Below, piece after piece: positions 1-8,495 of a stretch of 13,623 nucleotides of DNA (the stretch's first letter is position 1; each line of letters starts with the position of its first letter). The position numbers and the translations under genes were made by a program. Source of the stretch: Actinomycetes bacterium. Its GTDB lineage: Bacteria > Actinomycetota > Acidimicrobiia > Acidimicrobiales > RAAP-2. Below the pieces are notes generated by a model. That model was not told where the DNA came from. It did no database searches and was given only the letters and a program-made list of their open reading frames with translations. The stretch covers positions 1 to 13,623 of the forward strand of contig JAJXXB010000213.1 of the NCBI GenBank assembly GCA_021781315.1. Direction: 5' to 3'.

Positions 1-1659
1 CAGCGTCGAGCGCGCAGCATCGCCGTGATGACGCGCGATACCGGTAAGACCGTGGCCGAGGCCGACCCCGAGGTGAGTGAGGCGATCGACTTCGTGCGCT
101 ACTACGCCGGATTCGCCGAGGGGGGAGCGTCGTCGCGACCACTCGGTGTCGTGCTGGTGGTGCCGCCGTGGAACTTCCCCTACTCGATTCCCACCGGCGG
201 GATCGCGGCCGCACTCGCCGCGGGCAACGTGGTCATTCTCAAGCCCGCGCCCGAGGCCGTCGCCGTGGCGGCCGAGATCGCCGAGCAGTTCTGGGCCGGT
301 GGCGTGCCGCGTGACGTCCTGCAGTTCGTGCCCACCCGTGACGACGACGTCGGTCGTCACCTGGTCACCCACGTCGGCGTCGACGCCGTGATCCTCACCG
401 GATCGATCGACACGGCCCGCCTCTTCCTCTCCTGGAAGCCCACGCTGCGCCTGCTGGCTGAGACCAGCGGCAAGAACGCGATACTCGTCACCGCCTGCGC
501 CGACGTCGACCAGGCGGTGCGCGACGTCGTGTCCTCGGCCTTCTCGCACGCCGGCCAGAAGTGCAGCGCGTCGAGCCTCGCCATCGTCGAGCGCTCGCTC
601 TGGGAGGACTCCACGTTCGTCGCGCAGCTCACCGACGCCGTGACGAGCCTCGTCGCCGGCTCGGCGCGCGACGCGTCGACCGTGGTCGGGCCGCTGATTC
701 GCCCGCCCGGTGAGGCGCTCGCGCGCGCGCTGACGTCGTGTGAGTCCGGTGAGAGCTGGCTGGTCGAGCCCCGCCAGCTCGATGTGGGGGGCTTCTCCTG
801 GTCTCCTGGGGTGAAAGTGGGGATCGCACCGGGCTCGTGGAGCCATCTCCACGAGTGGTTCGGGCCCGTCCTCGGCGTCATGATCGCGCCGGACTTCGAC
901 ACCGCGCTGCGCTGGCAGAACGAAGTGCCCTTCGGACTCACCGCCGGCATCGCGTCGCTCGACGAGGACGAGTGCGCGGCGTGGATCGACGGGGTCGAGG
1001 CGGGCAACCTCTACGTCAACCGCGGCGTCACGGGGGCCGTGGTGCGCCGCCAGCCCTTCGGTGGCTGGAAGATGAGCTCGGTGGGTCCGACCGCCAAGGC
1101 GGGGGGAGCACACTACGTCGACGCCCTTCGCGACTGGGCGCGGGTCGAGGACGCGGCCCGCGCACTCGAGGACGCGGCGCGCTGGCTTCGCGAGGAGGGT
1201 GGGGTGGCCCGTGACGTCTCCGGACTCGAGGTGGAGCGCAACGTCGCTCGCTTCCGTCGTCGCGGTCCCATCGTCGTGCGCGTCGCCGCGGACATCTCTG
1301 CGGTGGAGCGCGACTACCTCGTCGGCCTCCTCGATCTCTTGGGCGTTGACACGTCGATCAGTTGCGCCGCGCCGGTTGATGGGCTCGACGTGTCCGTCGA
1401 GGACGTGGCCGGCGTCGTGGCGCGCGCCCGCGGGGCGGCGCGGGCGCGCTGGCTGAGCGACGAGGCCGCACCGGTCCTCGAGCTGCTCGAGTCGGGGGTG
1501 AGCGTCGATTCTCGATCGCTGGCCCAGGCCGGTTCGGTCGAGGCGCCACGCTGGCTCTTCGAGCAGAGCGTCTCGATCACGCGCCACCGCTACGGCAACG
1601 TGCACGCCGGCCCACAACCCCGGTGCGATGGTTTGAGCAACGCGCGAACAACGCCATAG
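1..1659 (+). CDS. putA: PutA, delta-1-pyrroline-5-carboxylate dehydrogenase part (5' truncated)
   Basis: The frame is open from the first base and has no start in view, so the N-terminal part, expected to be the proline dehydrogenase barrel, lies outside the window. The visible part is the aldehyde dehydrogenase half, which oxidises glutamate semialdehyde/P5C to glutamate with NAD+. Seen: the N-terminal helix region with TGKTVAEADPEVSEAIDFVRYY, typical of PutA; the NAD-site PWNFPYSIPTGG and AAGNVVILKPAPEA; the catalytic Glu in AETSGKNA (codon 460-462); the catalytic Cys in AGQKCSAS (codon 562-564); EWFGPVLGV; and QPFGGWKMSS. After about position 1200 comes a divergent C-terminal region ending in TRHRYGNV, which closes many bacterial PutA proteins. 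That ending argues for bifunctional PutA rather than a stand-alone P5C dehydrogenase. All active-site residues in view are intact. It is followed by a 125-base gap and the c-di-GMP gene, which appears to have its own promoter. Confidence 0.9.
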   Translation, partial: QRRARSIAVMTRDTGKTVAEADPEVSEAIDFVRYYAGFAEGGASSRPLGVVLVVPPWNFPYSIPTGGIAAALAAGNVVILKPAPEAVAVAAEIAEQFWAGGVPRDVLQFVPTRDDDVGRHLVTHVGVDAVILTGSIDTARLFLSWKPTLRLLAETSGKNAILVTACADVDQAVRDVVSSAFSHAGQKCSASSLAIVERSLWEDSTFVAQLTDAVTSLVAGSARDASTVVGPLIRPPGEALARALTSCESGESWLVEPRQLDVGGFSWSPGVKVGIAPGSWSHLHEWFGPVLGVMIAPDFDTALRWQNEVPFGLTAGIASLDEDECAAWIDGVEAGNLYVNRGVTGAVVRRQPFGGWKMSSVGPTAKAGGAHYVDALRDWARVEDAARALEDAARWLREEGGVARDVSGLEVERNVARFRRRGPIVVRVAADISAVERDYLVGLLDLLGVDTSISCAAPVDGLDVSVEDVAGVVARARGAARARWLSDEAAPVLELLESGVSVDSRSLAQAGSVEAPRWLFEQSVSITRHRYGNVHAGPQPRCDGLSNARTTP

Positions 1660-1719
1660 AGTTCCCTGAGACCTCACGCCGAGCGCAGCGAAATCCTGTG
1701 ATTCGGGCGCGGGCGCCAC

Positions 1720-1725
1720 TACGAT
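1720..1725 (+). promoter_or_regulatory. Candidate -10 element (TACGAT) of a leaderless transcript
   Basis: TACGAT fits the TANNNT -10 pattern of actinobacteria. It ends six bases before the ATG at 1732, the spacing expected when transcription starts at the A of the start codon. No good -35 hexamer is seen about 17 bases upstream. It would serve the short upstream ORF and the PAS-GGDEF-EAL gene behind it. Confidence 0.4.
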
Positions 1726-1731
1726 TCCCCC

Positions 1732-1788
1732 ATGCTGGCGCGCCGTACCCTCGTGTGCGCCCCCGTGGCACGTCGCCGGGCGCGATGA
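1732..1788 (+). CDS. Short upstream ORF (18 residues) overlapping the c-di-GMP gene start
   Basis: Reading from the ATG at 1732 gives MLARRTLVCAPVARRRAR and then TGA at 1786-1788. The next gene starts with ATG at 1785, so stop and start overlap as ATGA, the usual arrangement for translational coupling. The ATG lies six bases after a TANNNT hexamer, as in a leaderless mRNA, and the downstream gene has no clear ribosome binding site of its own. Six of the 18 residues are Arg. I do not recognise the peptide. It may be a cis-acting leader, a real small protein, or chance; the combined geometry is the only support. Confidence 0.35.
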   Translation: MLARRTLVCAPVARRRAR

Positions 1789-3959
1789 ACTACCGCGCGA
1801 AGCCGCTGGGGCGTTCGCCACTCTCCGTCGGCCACCTGCTGAGCAGCCTCGGGCACCCACCGTTGCGCGAGCGGAGATACTGGTTCGCCCAGGCCATGGT
1901 CCTGATCGCGGTCGCGCTCTACTGGTTGGGCGACGACCTCTACGGGCACGACGTGATCGTGGTACCGGGCTTCGTGTGGGTCCTGTTGCTGCTGCTGCCC
2001 GCCGTCTACGCGGGGACCGCCTTCGGTCTCGCGGGCTCTCTCGGAGTGGCGTCGACCGGGGCACTCCTCACGATTCCGACGATCCTCGTGACCACTCACG
2101 AACGCGACCAGCTCTGGGGGGCCTGGAGCGACCTCGCGATCGTGGTGGTGGTCGCCGTCGTGGTCGGCCAGCGCTACGAGTCGATGCGCGCGAGCGTGGC
2201 CCAGGACGCGATCATCGACTCCTTCGCCATGGACGACCAACGGTTCCGTCTCGCGTTCGAGGACAACATGGCGGCCATGGCCGTGGTGGGACTCGACGGC
2301 AAGGTCCTGCGCGTGAACGACGCCCTCGTGGAGTTCCTCGAACGGCCCCGCGAACAGATCGTGGGCACCAGCATGATGGAGTTCACGCATCCCGACGACC
2401 TCGACAAGTCGATCGAACTCAACCGACGCCTCGACACGGGCGAGGCCGATCAGATCCGCATCATCAAGCGCTACGTGCGCGGCGACGGATCCATCGCGAT
2501 CGCCGAGGTGTCCAAGTCCGTCGCCAAGGACGAATTCGATCGCCCCCTCTTCGCGATCACCTCGATCCGTGACATCACCGACCAGCAGGTCTTGACCGAC
2601 CAGCTCGCCCACCAGGCGTTGCACGACTCGCTCACCGGACTGGCGAATCGGACGCTCCTGGGCGACCGGATGAACCACACGCTCGAGCGCGTGCGCCGAC
2701 GCGGCGGCATGATCGCGATGTTCCTGCTCGACCTCGACAACTTCAAAGAGGTCAACGACACCCTCGGCCACCTGGTGGGCGACTCCCTCTTGTCGGCGAT
2801 CGCGGGGCGCCTCGAGCGGATGGTGCGCTCCTCGGACACGGTGTCGAGATTTGGCGGCGACGAGTTCGTCTACTTCGCCGAGGACGTGGCCGACGTCAAC
2901 GACGTGCACGCCATCGCGGCGCGCCTGCAGATGGCCTTCGCCGAGCCCTTCATCCTCTCGGGTCACGTCCTGCGCCAGGGGGTGAGCATCGGCGTCGTCG
3001 TCTGCGACGGCGAGCAGGGACGCACGGGTGACGACCTGTTTCGCGACGCGGACATCGCGATGTACGAGGCCAAGCGGCTCGGACGGGATCGTTACGTGGT
3101 CTTCGACAGCGAGATGAGCAAGCGTTCGTCACTGCACTTCAAGCTCTCCCAGGACCTCAAGCTCGCGCTGTCACGCCGCGAGCTCTCGATGCACTACCAG
3201 CCCTTCGTCAATCTCAACTCGGGTGAGGTGCTCGGTTTCGAGGCCCTGATGCGGTGGCGCCACCCGGACGAAGGGCTGGTCTCGCCCGAGGTCTTCATTC
3301 CTCTGGCCGAGCAGAGCGACCTCGTGCGCCACCTGGGCGTGTTCGCCCTCGAGACGGCGACCTTCGAGGGCGCGCAGTGGCGCGAACTCAGTCCCACGGT
3401 CGACGGACCCTACATCGGCGTCAACCTCTCGGCACGCCAGTTCCACGACCCGAACCTCTTCGAGGTCGTCAAGCGCGTCCTCTCCGAGAGCGGACTGGCC
3501 GCGAACCGACTAGCGCTCGAGGTGACCGAGAGTGTGGCGCTCTCCGACGTCGACACGACGATCGGCGTGCTCGACCAGCTCAAGCGGCTCGAGGTCGTGA
3601 CCGCACTCGACGACTTCGGCACGGGCTACTCGTCGCTGGCCTACCTCGCACGACTGCGGCCCGACGTGATCAAGATCGACCGCAGCTTCATCGGCGCCGC
3701 GCTGGATTCGACCTTCGCTGAGCGGGTGCTCGAGTCGCTGATCACGCTGTGCCACCGGCTCGACATGCTGGTGCTGGCCGAAGGGGTCGAGACGGACCGC
3801 CAGCTCGCCCTCTTGCGCGAGATGGGCTGCTCGCTGGGTCAGGGCTTCCTCTTCTCGCCGGCGGTTCCCGCCGACGAAGTGCGTGAGCTGCCCCGACTCG
3901 TCACGACGCGTTGGCAACGCGCGAGTGCGGACGTGGGCGTGTCGGGCGCGACGACGTAG
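1785..3959 (+). CDS. Membrane PAS-GGDEF-EAL protein (cyclic-di-GMP synthesis/hydrolysis)
   Basis: A 724-residue protein when started at ATG 1785. That start is chosen because the sequence before it overlaps putA and is not protein-like, and because it overlaps the stop of an upstream ORF (ATGA). Order: hydrophobic segments at about 35-48, 56-104 and 116-128 (3-4 membrane helices with little periplasmic sequence); PAS/PAC at about 154-265; GGDEF at about 275-440 with intact GGDEF at 357-361; EAL from about 455 with EAL at 486-488. The inhibitory I-site RSSD (348-351) sits five residues before GGDEF. The phosphodiesterase side keeps NLSARQF, LEVTES, DDFGTGYSS, KIDRSF and AEGVE, so both halves look catalytically competent. 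Known for the family: diguanylate cyclase makes c-di-GMP from 2 GTP and EAL cleaves it to pGpG. Which activity dominates, and the signal sensed by the PAS, cannot be read from sequence. Confidence 0.93.
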   Translation: MNYRAKPLGRSPLSVGHLLSSLGHPPLRERRYWFAQAMVLIAVALYWLGDDLYGHDVIVVPGFVWVLLLLLPAVYAGTAFGLAGSLGVASTGALLTIPTILVTTHERDQLWGAWSDLAIVVVVAVVVGQRYESMRASVAQDAIIDSFAMDDQRFRLAFEDNMAAMAVVGLDGKVLRVNDALVEFLERPREQIVGTSMMEFTHPDDLDKSIELNRRLDTGEADQIRIIKRYVRGDGSIAIAEVSKSVAKDEFDRPLFAITSIRDITDQQVLTDQLAHQALHDSLTGLANRTLLGDRMNHTLERVRRRGGMIAMFLLDLDNFKEVNDTLGHLVGDSLLSAIAGRLERMVRSSDTVSRFGGDEFVYFAEDVADVNDVHAIAARLQMAFAEPFILSGHVLRQGVSIGVVVCDGEQGRTGDDLFRDADIAMYEAKRLGRDRYVVFDSEMSKRSSLHFKLSQDLKLALSRRELSMHYQPFVNLNSGEVLGFEALMRWRHPDEGLVSPEVFIPLAEQSDLVRHLGVFALETATFEGAQWRELSPTVDGPYIGVNLSARQFHDPNLFEVVKRVLSESGLAANRLALEVTESVALSDVDTTIGVLDQLKRLEVVTALDDFGTGYSSLAYLARLRPDVIKIDRSFIGAALDSTFAERVLESLITLCHRLDMLVLAEGVETDRQLALLREMGCSLGQGFLFSPAVPADEVRELPRLVTTRWQRASADVGVSGATT

Positions 3960-3967
3960 TTCGCGGT

Positions 3968-3993
3968 CGCGGTTCGACGAGCGCGAAACCGCG
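3968..3993 (+). terminator. Stem-loop after the c-di-GMP gene
   Basis: CGCGGTT at 3968-3974 and AACCGCG at 3987-3993 form a perfect 7-bp inverted repeat with a 12-base loop, starting eight bases after the stop codon. No T-run follows, so it is a terminator-like hairpin at best, or an mRNA 3' end protector. Confidence 0.35.
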
Positions 3994-4066
3994 CCTCACG
4001 AGGGCTGGAGTCGGGGCACGCCCGTGCGAATACGCGCGCTCGAGGTGTCGTGGGCAGCGCCTTTGG

Positions 4067-4072
4067 TAGGGT
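4067..4072 (+). promoter_or_regulatory. Candidate -10 element (TAGGGT) for sqdB
   Basis: TAGGGT matches TANNNT and would place the transcript start near 4079, giving an untranslated leader of about 56 bases before the GTG at 4136. No convincing -35 box is visible. The rest of 3960-4135 holds only the stem-loop at 3968-3993 and the sqdB ribosome binding site. Confidence 0.25.
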
Positions 4073-4135
4073 TGCTTCCGATCGATTGCGTGGTCGGTCA
4101 GCGCCCGTCCCCGGGCCAGTCACGAAGGAGTGAAG

Positions 4136-5332
4136 GTGAAGGTTCTCGTACTCGGGGGAGACGGCTTCTGCGGTTGGCCGACATCACTGCACCTGTCCGA
4201 CGTGGGACACGACGTCACCATCATCGACAACCTGAGCCGACGGGCGATCGACCTCGAGCTCGAGGTGGAGTCTCTGACCCCGATCCGGCCCATCGGCGAG
4301 CGGATCCGCGTCTGGAAGGAGCTGTCGGGCCAGGAGATCGGCTTCGTCAACCTGGACCTGGCCACCGAGTACGACCGCTTCGAGAGCCTGCTGCGCGACC
4401 TGCGCCCCGACGCCATCGTGCACTTCGGCGAGCAGCGCAGCGCGCCCTACTCCATGCGCTCGATCGCGGCCAAGCGCTACACCGTGGACAACAACGTCCG
4501 CGGCACCCACAACGTGCTCGCCGCCATCGTGGCCTCGGGACTCGACATCGCGCTGGTCCACCTGGGCACGATGGGCGTCTACGGATACGGCTGGTCGGGC
4601 TCGGCACCGATCCCCGAGGGTTATCTCACGGTGAAGGTCCCCACGCCCGACGGTGACATCGAGCGCGAGATCCTGCACCCGGCGAACCCCGGTTCCGTCT
4701 ACCACCTCACCAAGACGCTCGACCAGCTGCTCTTCACCTTCTACGCGGCCAACGACCAGATCCGCATCACCGATCTGCACCAGGGCATCGTCTGGGGCAC
4801 CCAGACCCCCCAGACCGCCCTCGACGAGCGCCTCATCAACCGCTTCGACTACGACGGCGACTACGGCACGGTGTTGAACCGCTTCTTGATGCAGGCGGCC
4901 ATCGGACATCCGCTCACCGTGCACGGCACCGGCGGCCAGACCCGGGCCTTCATCCACATCCGTGACACGGTGCGCTGCATCCAGATCGCCCTGGAGAACC
5001 CGCCGTCGCGCGGGGACAAGCCGATGGTCTTCAACCAGGTGACCGAGACCTATCGCGTGCGCGACCTGGCCGAGCTGATCGCGCGTCTGACGGGCGTCGA
5101 GATCGCGAACCTGCCCAACCCGCGCCGCGAGGCGGCCGAGAACGAGCTCAACGTGAGCCGCGACCGGTTCATGGCCCTCGGTCTCAACCCGACGTACCTC
5201 TCTGAGGGGCTGCTCGAGGAGGTGCGCGACGTGGCCGAGAAGTACCGCAACCGCGCCGACACCACCAAGATCATCGCGCGATCGACCTGGCGCGCCGGCA
5301 TGGAGACGTCGCCCGACCTGATGAAGAACTAG
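4136..5332 (+). CDS. sqdB: UDP-sulfoquinovose synthase (SqdB/SQD1 family)
   Basis: An extended short-chain dehydrogenase/reductase of 398 residues. SqdB uses bound NAD+ to convert UDP-glucose and sulfite to UDP-sulfoquinovose, the head-group donor for sulfolipid (SQDG) and for some sulfated glycans. Seen: an N-terminal VLVLGGDGFCGW nucleotide-binding loop, a longer than usual segment at 35-70, FGEQRSAPYSM at 98-107, the LGTMG motif with Thr145, YHLTK with Tyr189 and Lys193 (the Thr-Tyr-Lys set of the family, with the neighbouring His also kept), TDLHQGIVWG, NRFDYDGDYGTVLNRF, QAAIGHPLTVHGTGGQTRAFIHIRDT and NPRREAAENELN. These are diagnostic of SQD1-like enzymes rather than generic epimerases. 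The start is GTG 4136 because AAGGAG at 4125-4130 lies five bases before it; the GTG at 4130 would overlap that site. No sulfoquinovosyltransferase is in the window. Confidence 0.93.
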   Translation: MKVLVLGGDGFCGWPTSLHLSDVGHDVTIIDNLSRRAIDLELEVESLTPIRPIGERIRVWKELSGQEIGFVNLDLATEYDRFESLLRDLRPDAIVHFGEQRSAPYSMRSIAAKRYTVDNNVRGTHNVLAAIVASGLDIALVHLGTMGVYGYGWSGSAPIPEGYLTVKVPTPDGDIEREILHPANPGSVYHLTKTLDQLLFTFYAANDQIRITDLHQGIVWGTQTPQTALDERLINRFDYDGDYGTVLNRFLMQAAIGHPLTVHGTGGQTRAFIHIRDTVRCIQIALENPPSRGDKPMVFNQVTETYRVRDLAELIARLTGVEIANLPNPRREAAENELNVSRDRFMALGLNPTYLSEGLLEEVRDVAEKYRNRADTTKIIARSTWRAGMETSPDLMKN

Positions 5333-5341
5333 CCGGTACCC

Positions 5342-5361
5342 CACGGCGCCTCCGGGCCGTG
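5342..5361 (+). terminator. Short GC stem-loop after sqdB
   Basis: CACGGC (5342-5347) and GCCGTG (5356-5361) pair perfectly around an 8-base loop, nine bases past the sqdB stop. There is no T-run and the next gene starts 14 bases later. It may weaken read-through, but it could also be chance in GC-rich DNA. Confidence 0.25.
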
Positions 5362-5374
5362 TGAGAATCGGCGT

Positions 5375-5860
5375 ATGCCACCCATCTACGAGTACCACCG
5401 TCACCCCCGCGTCGGCGAGCTAGCCAAAGGCGAGCCCGTCAAGTCCACCGACGTGCGACGGCTCAACCATCCCAACTTCTTCGTGCGCTTCAACTCGCGC
5501 TTCGGGTTGAAGATCACCCTGATCGTGGGCACCATGTGGGCCGCGTACCTCTTCACGATCCTCGCGCTCTTCGCCCTGCCCTCGGCGATCCACCAGGGGG
5601 TCTACTACGTCATCGTGTGGCTCTCGTCGAGCTTCCTGCAGTTGGTGCTGCTGCCCATCATCATCGTGGGTCAGAACATCCAGGCGGCCACCGCGGACAA
5701 GCGCGCCGAGGACACCTACAAGGACGCCGAGGCCGTCTTGAAGGAGTCCGAGGAGATCCAAAAGCACCTCCTCGCCCAGGACCAGGTGATCTCGGACATC
5801 CTGGCGCACCTGGCGACGCTCGCGTCCGCGCCTACCGCGCCCCCCGCGCCGACGGCGTAG
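5375..5860 (+). CDS. Two-helix membrane protein with C-terminal coiled coil (DUF1003-type)
   Basis: 161 residues, no signal peptide. A polar N-terminus (1-45) with FNSRFGLKITLIVGTMWAAY leads into helix 1 (about 46-70). A short turn and helix 2 (about 76-98) follow, ending in LPIIIVGQNIQ. Then comes a charged helical stretch (about 105-148, DKRAEDTYKDAEAVLKESEE) likely to form a coiled coil, and an Ala/Pro tail. This layout, with the VGQNIQ turn followed by an RAE...Y..DAEA helix, resembles DUF1003-type inner-membrane proteins, whose function is not known to me. The ATG at 5375 has no good ribosome binding site; GAGAAT at 5363-5368 ends six bases before it, so a leaderless start is possible. 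It leads a compact set with the small protein at 5870, the DUF3445 gene and the HNH-type gene. Confidence 0.75.
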   Translation: MPPIYEYHRHPRVGELAKGEPVKSTDVRRLNHPNFFVRFNSRFGLKITLIVGTMWAAYLFTILALFALPSAIHQGVYYVIVWLSSSFLQLVLLPIIIVGQNIQAATADKRAEDTYKDAEAVLKESEEIQKHLLAQDQVISDILAHLATLASAPTAPPAPTA

Positions 5861-5869
5861 CGTGGCGGG

Positions 5870-6004
5870 GTGGATCTCGCCGCCCTGACCACCCTCTCGA
5901 CGAACGTGCACCGCGGGGTGGCGCTACCCATCGCCCGCGCCGTCGTGATCGTCATTCCCCTCACCCTCCTGGGCGTGTTCTGGTGGCTGCGCAGACACCG
6001 TTGA
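5870..6004 (+). CDS. Small single-helix membrane protein (44 residues)
   Basis: From GTG 5870 the frame encodes MDLAALTTLSTNVHRG, then a hydrophobic helix (about 18-40, with VVIVIPLTLLGVFWW), then RRHR and stop. One membrane helix with a basic end and the N-terminus outside is the simple reading, but orientation is uncertain. It begins nine bases after the preceding stop, and its TGA (6002-6004) overlaps the TTG start of the DUF3445 gene (6001-6003). It fills a gap that would otherwise be 140 bases in an otherwise gapless unit. The start codon lacks a clear ribosome binding site (only a G-run directly before it), so existence is inferred from hydrophobic pattern, position and overlap. I do not recognise a family. 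Confidence 0.5.
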   Translation: MDLAALTTLSTNVHRGVALPIARAVVIVIPLTLLGVFWWLRRHR

Positions 6005-6801
6005 CCTACCTGCCCGTCGACGCTCGCGGCTGGCGCCTGGCGATGGGGATGCGGCCACTCGCCCCCGAGCGGTGGCTCGAGGTGGACGAGAACCGTGACC
6101 ACGAGTTGGCCCTCAAGGCCGAGCTCCTCGCGAACGCTCGTGCGACGGTCCTCGCCCTCACCGGCGCGGGCGAGGACGCCTGCCACGAACTCTTGGAGGA
6201 GGTGACCGCGTCACTGCGCGACTTCCATGGCGACGTCGCGGTCAGCGTCGACGAGTCCGAGCACCCCCTCGTCGCGGCCAGCCGGCTCGTCCAGGAGGAC
6301 CTGTGCGTGCTCGAGTACGACGGGGAGTGGCGCCTGGTGGCGGCCTGCGTGTGCTTCCCCTCGCGCTGGAGCCTGGCGGAGAAGATCGGCACGTCCCTCG
6401 ACGCGATCCACGCGCCGGTGCCGGGTTACGACGCGTCACTGGCGGCGCCGACGCGCGGGGTCTTCGACCGGCTCGAACCCGAGAAGTCCTTCTGGCGCCT
6501 GAACTGGACGCTGCTCGACAACCCCGATCTGCACCAGCCCGGCCCCGTGCGCGTTCCGGGCGGGTCCAATCCCGAGGACTGGTTCTTTCGCGTCGAACGC
6601 CAGACGATCCGCCGCCTCGCGCGCAGTCGCGCGGTCGTCTTCACGATCCGCAACTACGTGACTCCACTGTCGAACCTGCTCGGCAACGAGACGTTCACCG
6701 AGAACCTGCTGCACGCGCTGCGCACCGCCCCGCCCGCCACGCGCGAGTACAAGGGCTGGGGTGACATCGCCGAGCGACTCGCCGCGAGGATCGGCCGATG
6801 A
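6001..6801 (+). CDS. DUF3445 protein, heme-dependent oxidative N-demethylase-like
   Basis: 266 residues from TTG 6001. The DUF3445 signature runs almost end to end: YLPVDARGWRLAMGMRPL, ERWLEVDE, SRLVQEDLCVLE (95-106), ACVCFPSRWSLAEKIG (115-130), IHAPVPGY (136-143), FWRLNWTLLD (164-173) and FRVERQTIRRL...VVFTIRNYVTPL (196-223). Characterised relatives are the HODM/DmmA subunit, which carries heme and oxidatively demethylates dimethylamine-type substrates. Partner genes seen with DmmA systems (reductase and amidotransferase-like subunits) are absent here, so the substrate and even the activity are open. The first residues YLPVDARGWRL belong to the conserved domain, which favours TTG 6001 or GTG 5983 over ATG 6043; TTG is chosen because it overlaps the previous stop. 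Its own stop overlaps the next start (ATGA at 6798-6801). Confidence 0.85.
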   Translation: MTYLPVDARGWRLAMGMRPLAPERWLEVDENRDHELALKAELLANARATVLALTGAGEDACHELLEEVTASLRDFHGDVAVSVDESEHPLVAASRLVQEDLCVLEYDGEWRLVAACVCFPSRWSLAEKIGTSLDAIHAPVPGYDASLAAPTRGVFDRLEPEKSFWRLNWTLLDNPDLHQPGPVRVPGGSNPEDWFFRVERQTIRRLARSRAVVFTIRNYVTPLSNLLGNETFTENLLHALRTAPPATREYKGWGDIAERLAARIGR

Positions 6802-7282
6802 GAGGGCGCCTCGGCGCGCTGGTGGTGGTGGCTCTGTTCGCGACGGCGCTACCGGCCGGTGCCGCTCGCAACCCGGGTCTTCCCAACGCACGCCTCACGC
6901 CGGGGGCGACGAATCCGGCGGTGCGCCAGGCGACGATCCATTCGACGATCTGCGTGCCGGGCTACTCGTCGTCGGTGCGCCCGAGCGAGTCCTACACCGA
7001 GCGGCTCAAGTTCGCCCAGCTCGACGGCGGCTACAACCTGCGCGGCGACACCCGGGCGTCGCACTACGAAGAGGATCACCTCATCCCTCTCGAGGTGGGT
7101 GGCAGTCCGACGTCGGTGAAGAACCTCTGGCCCGAACCGCGCGATATCCCCTGGGGCGCGGCGAAGAAGGACGCCCTGGAGAACCGCCTCCACGCGCTCG
7201 TCTGCTCGGGGGCGGTGCCCCTGGCCACGGCCCAGCGAGTGTTCGCGACGAACTGGATCGCCGGGTATCAGCGCTACGTCGG

Positions 7283-7286
<4 letters not shown>
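6798..7286 (+). CDS. Secreted HNH-type protein
   Basis: 162 residues. Residues 1-22 are a Sec-type signal peptide (MRGRLGALVVVALFATALPAGA), cleaved probably after Ala22. The mature part carries YEEDHLIPLEVGGSPTSVKNLWPEP (90-114), an HNH-like beta-beta-alpha pattern with Asp93-His94 and Asn109, plus two cysteines (52, 136) that could pair outside the cell. This looks like the small exported HNH-like proteins of actinobacteria, for which I know no proven role; nuclease activity is inferred from the motif alone. GAGG at 6787-6790 lies seven bases before the ATG, which overlaps the DUF3445 stop. The stop codon shares CTAG (7283-7286) with the convergent acyl-CoA dehydrogenase gene. Confidence 0.78.
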
Positions 7287-8491
<1,205 letters not shown>

Positions 8492-8495
8492 GGCC

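Noticed and set aside
1719..2966. Long antisense open frame across the c-di-GMP gene
   Set aside because: It mirrors codon bias of the sense gene in GC-rich DNA; its His/Val/Asp/Arg-rich composition matches no protein family, while the sense strand has full PAS, GGDEF and EAL motifs.
3883..4656. Open frame bridging the c-di-GMP gene and sqdB
   Set aside because: It overlaps both genes out of frame and is Arg-rich with no motif; the region between is non-coding.
4184..5404. Antisense open frame covering nearly all of sqdB
   Set aside because: Low-complexity Val/Asp/Gly/Arg composition, no ribosome site or motif, and the sense frame is a clear SqdB.
5536..6000. N-terminal extension of the DUF3445 frame
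   Set aside because: It overlaps the DUF1003-type gene in a different frame with Arg/Gly-rich non-protein-like sequence; the conserved domain begins near 6004.
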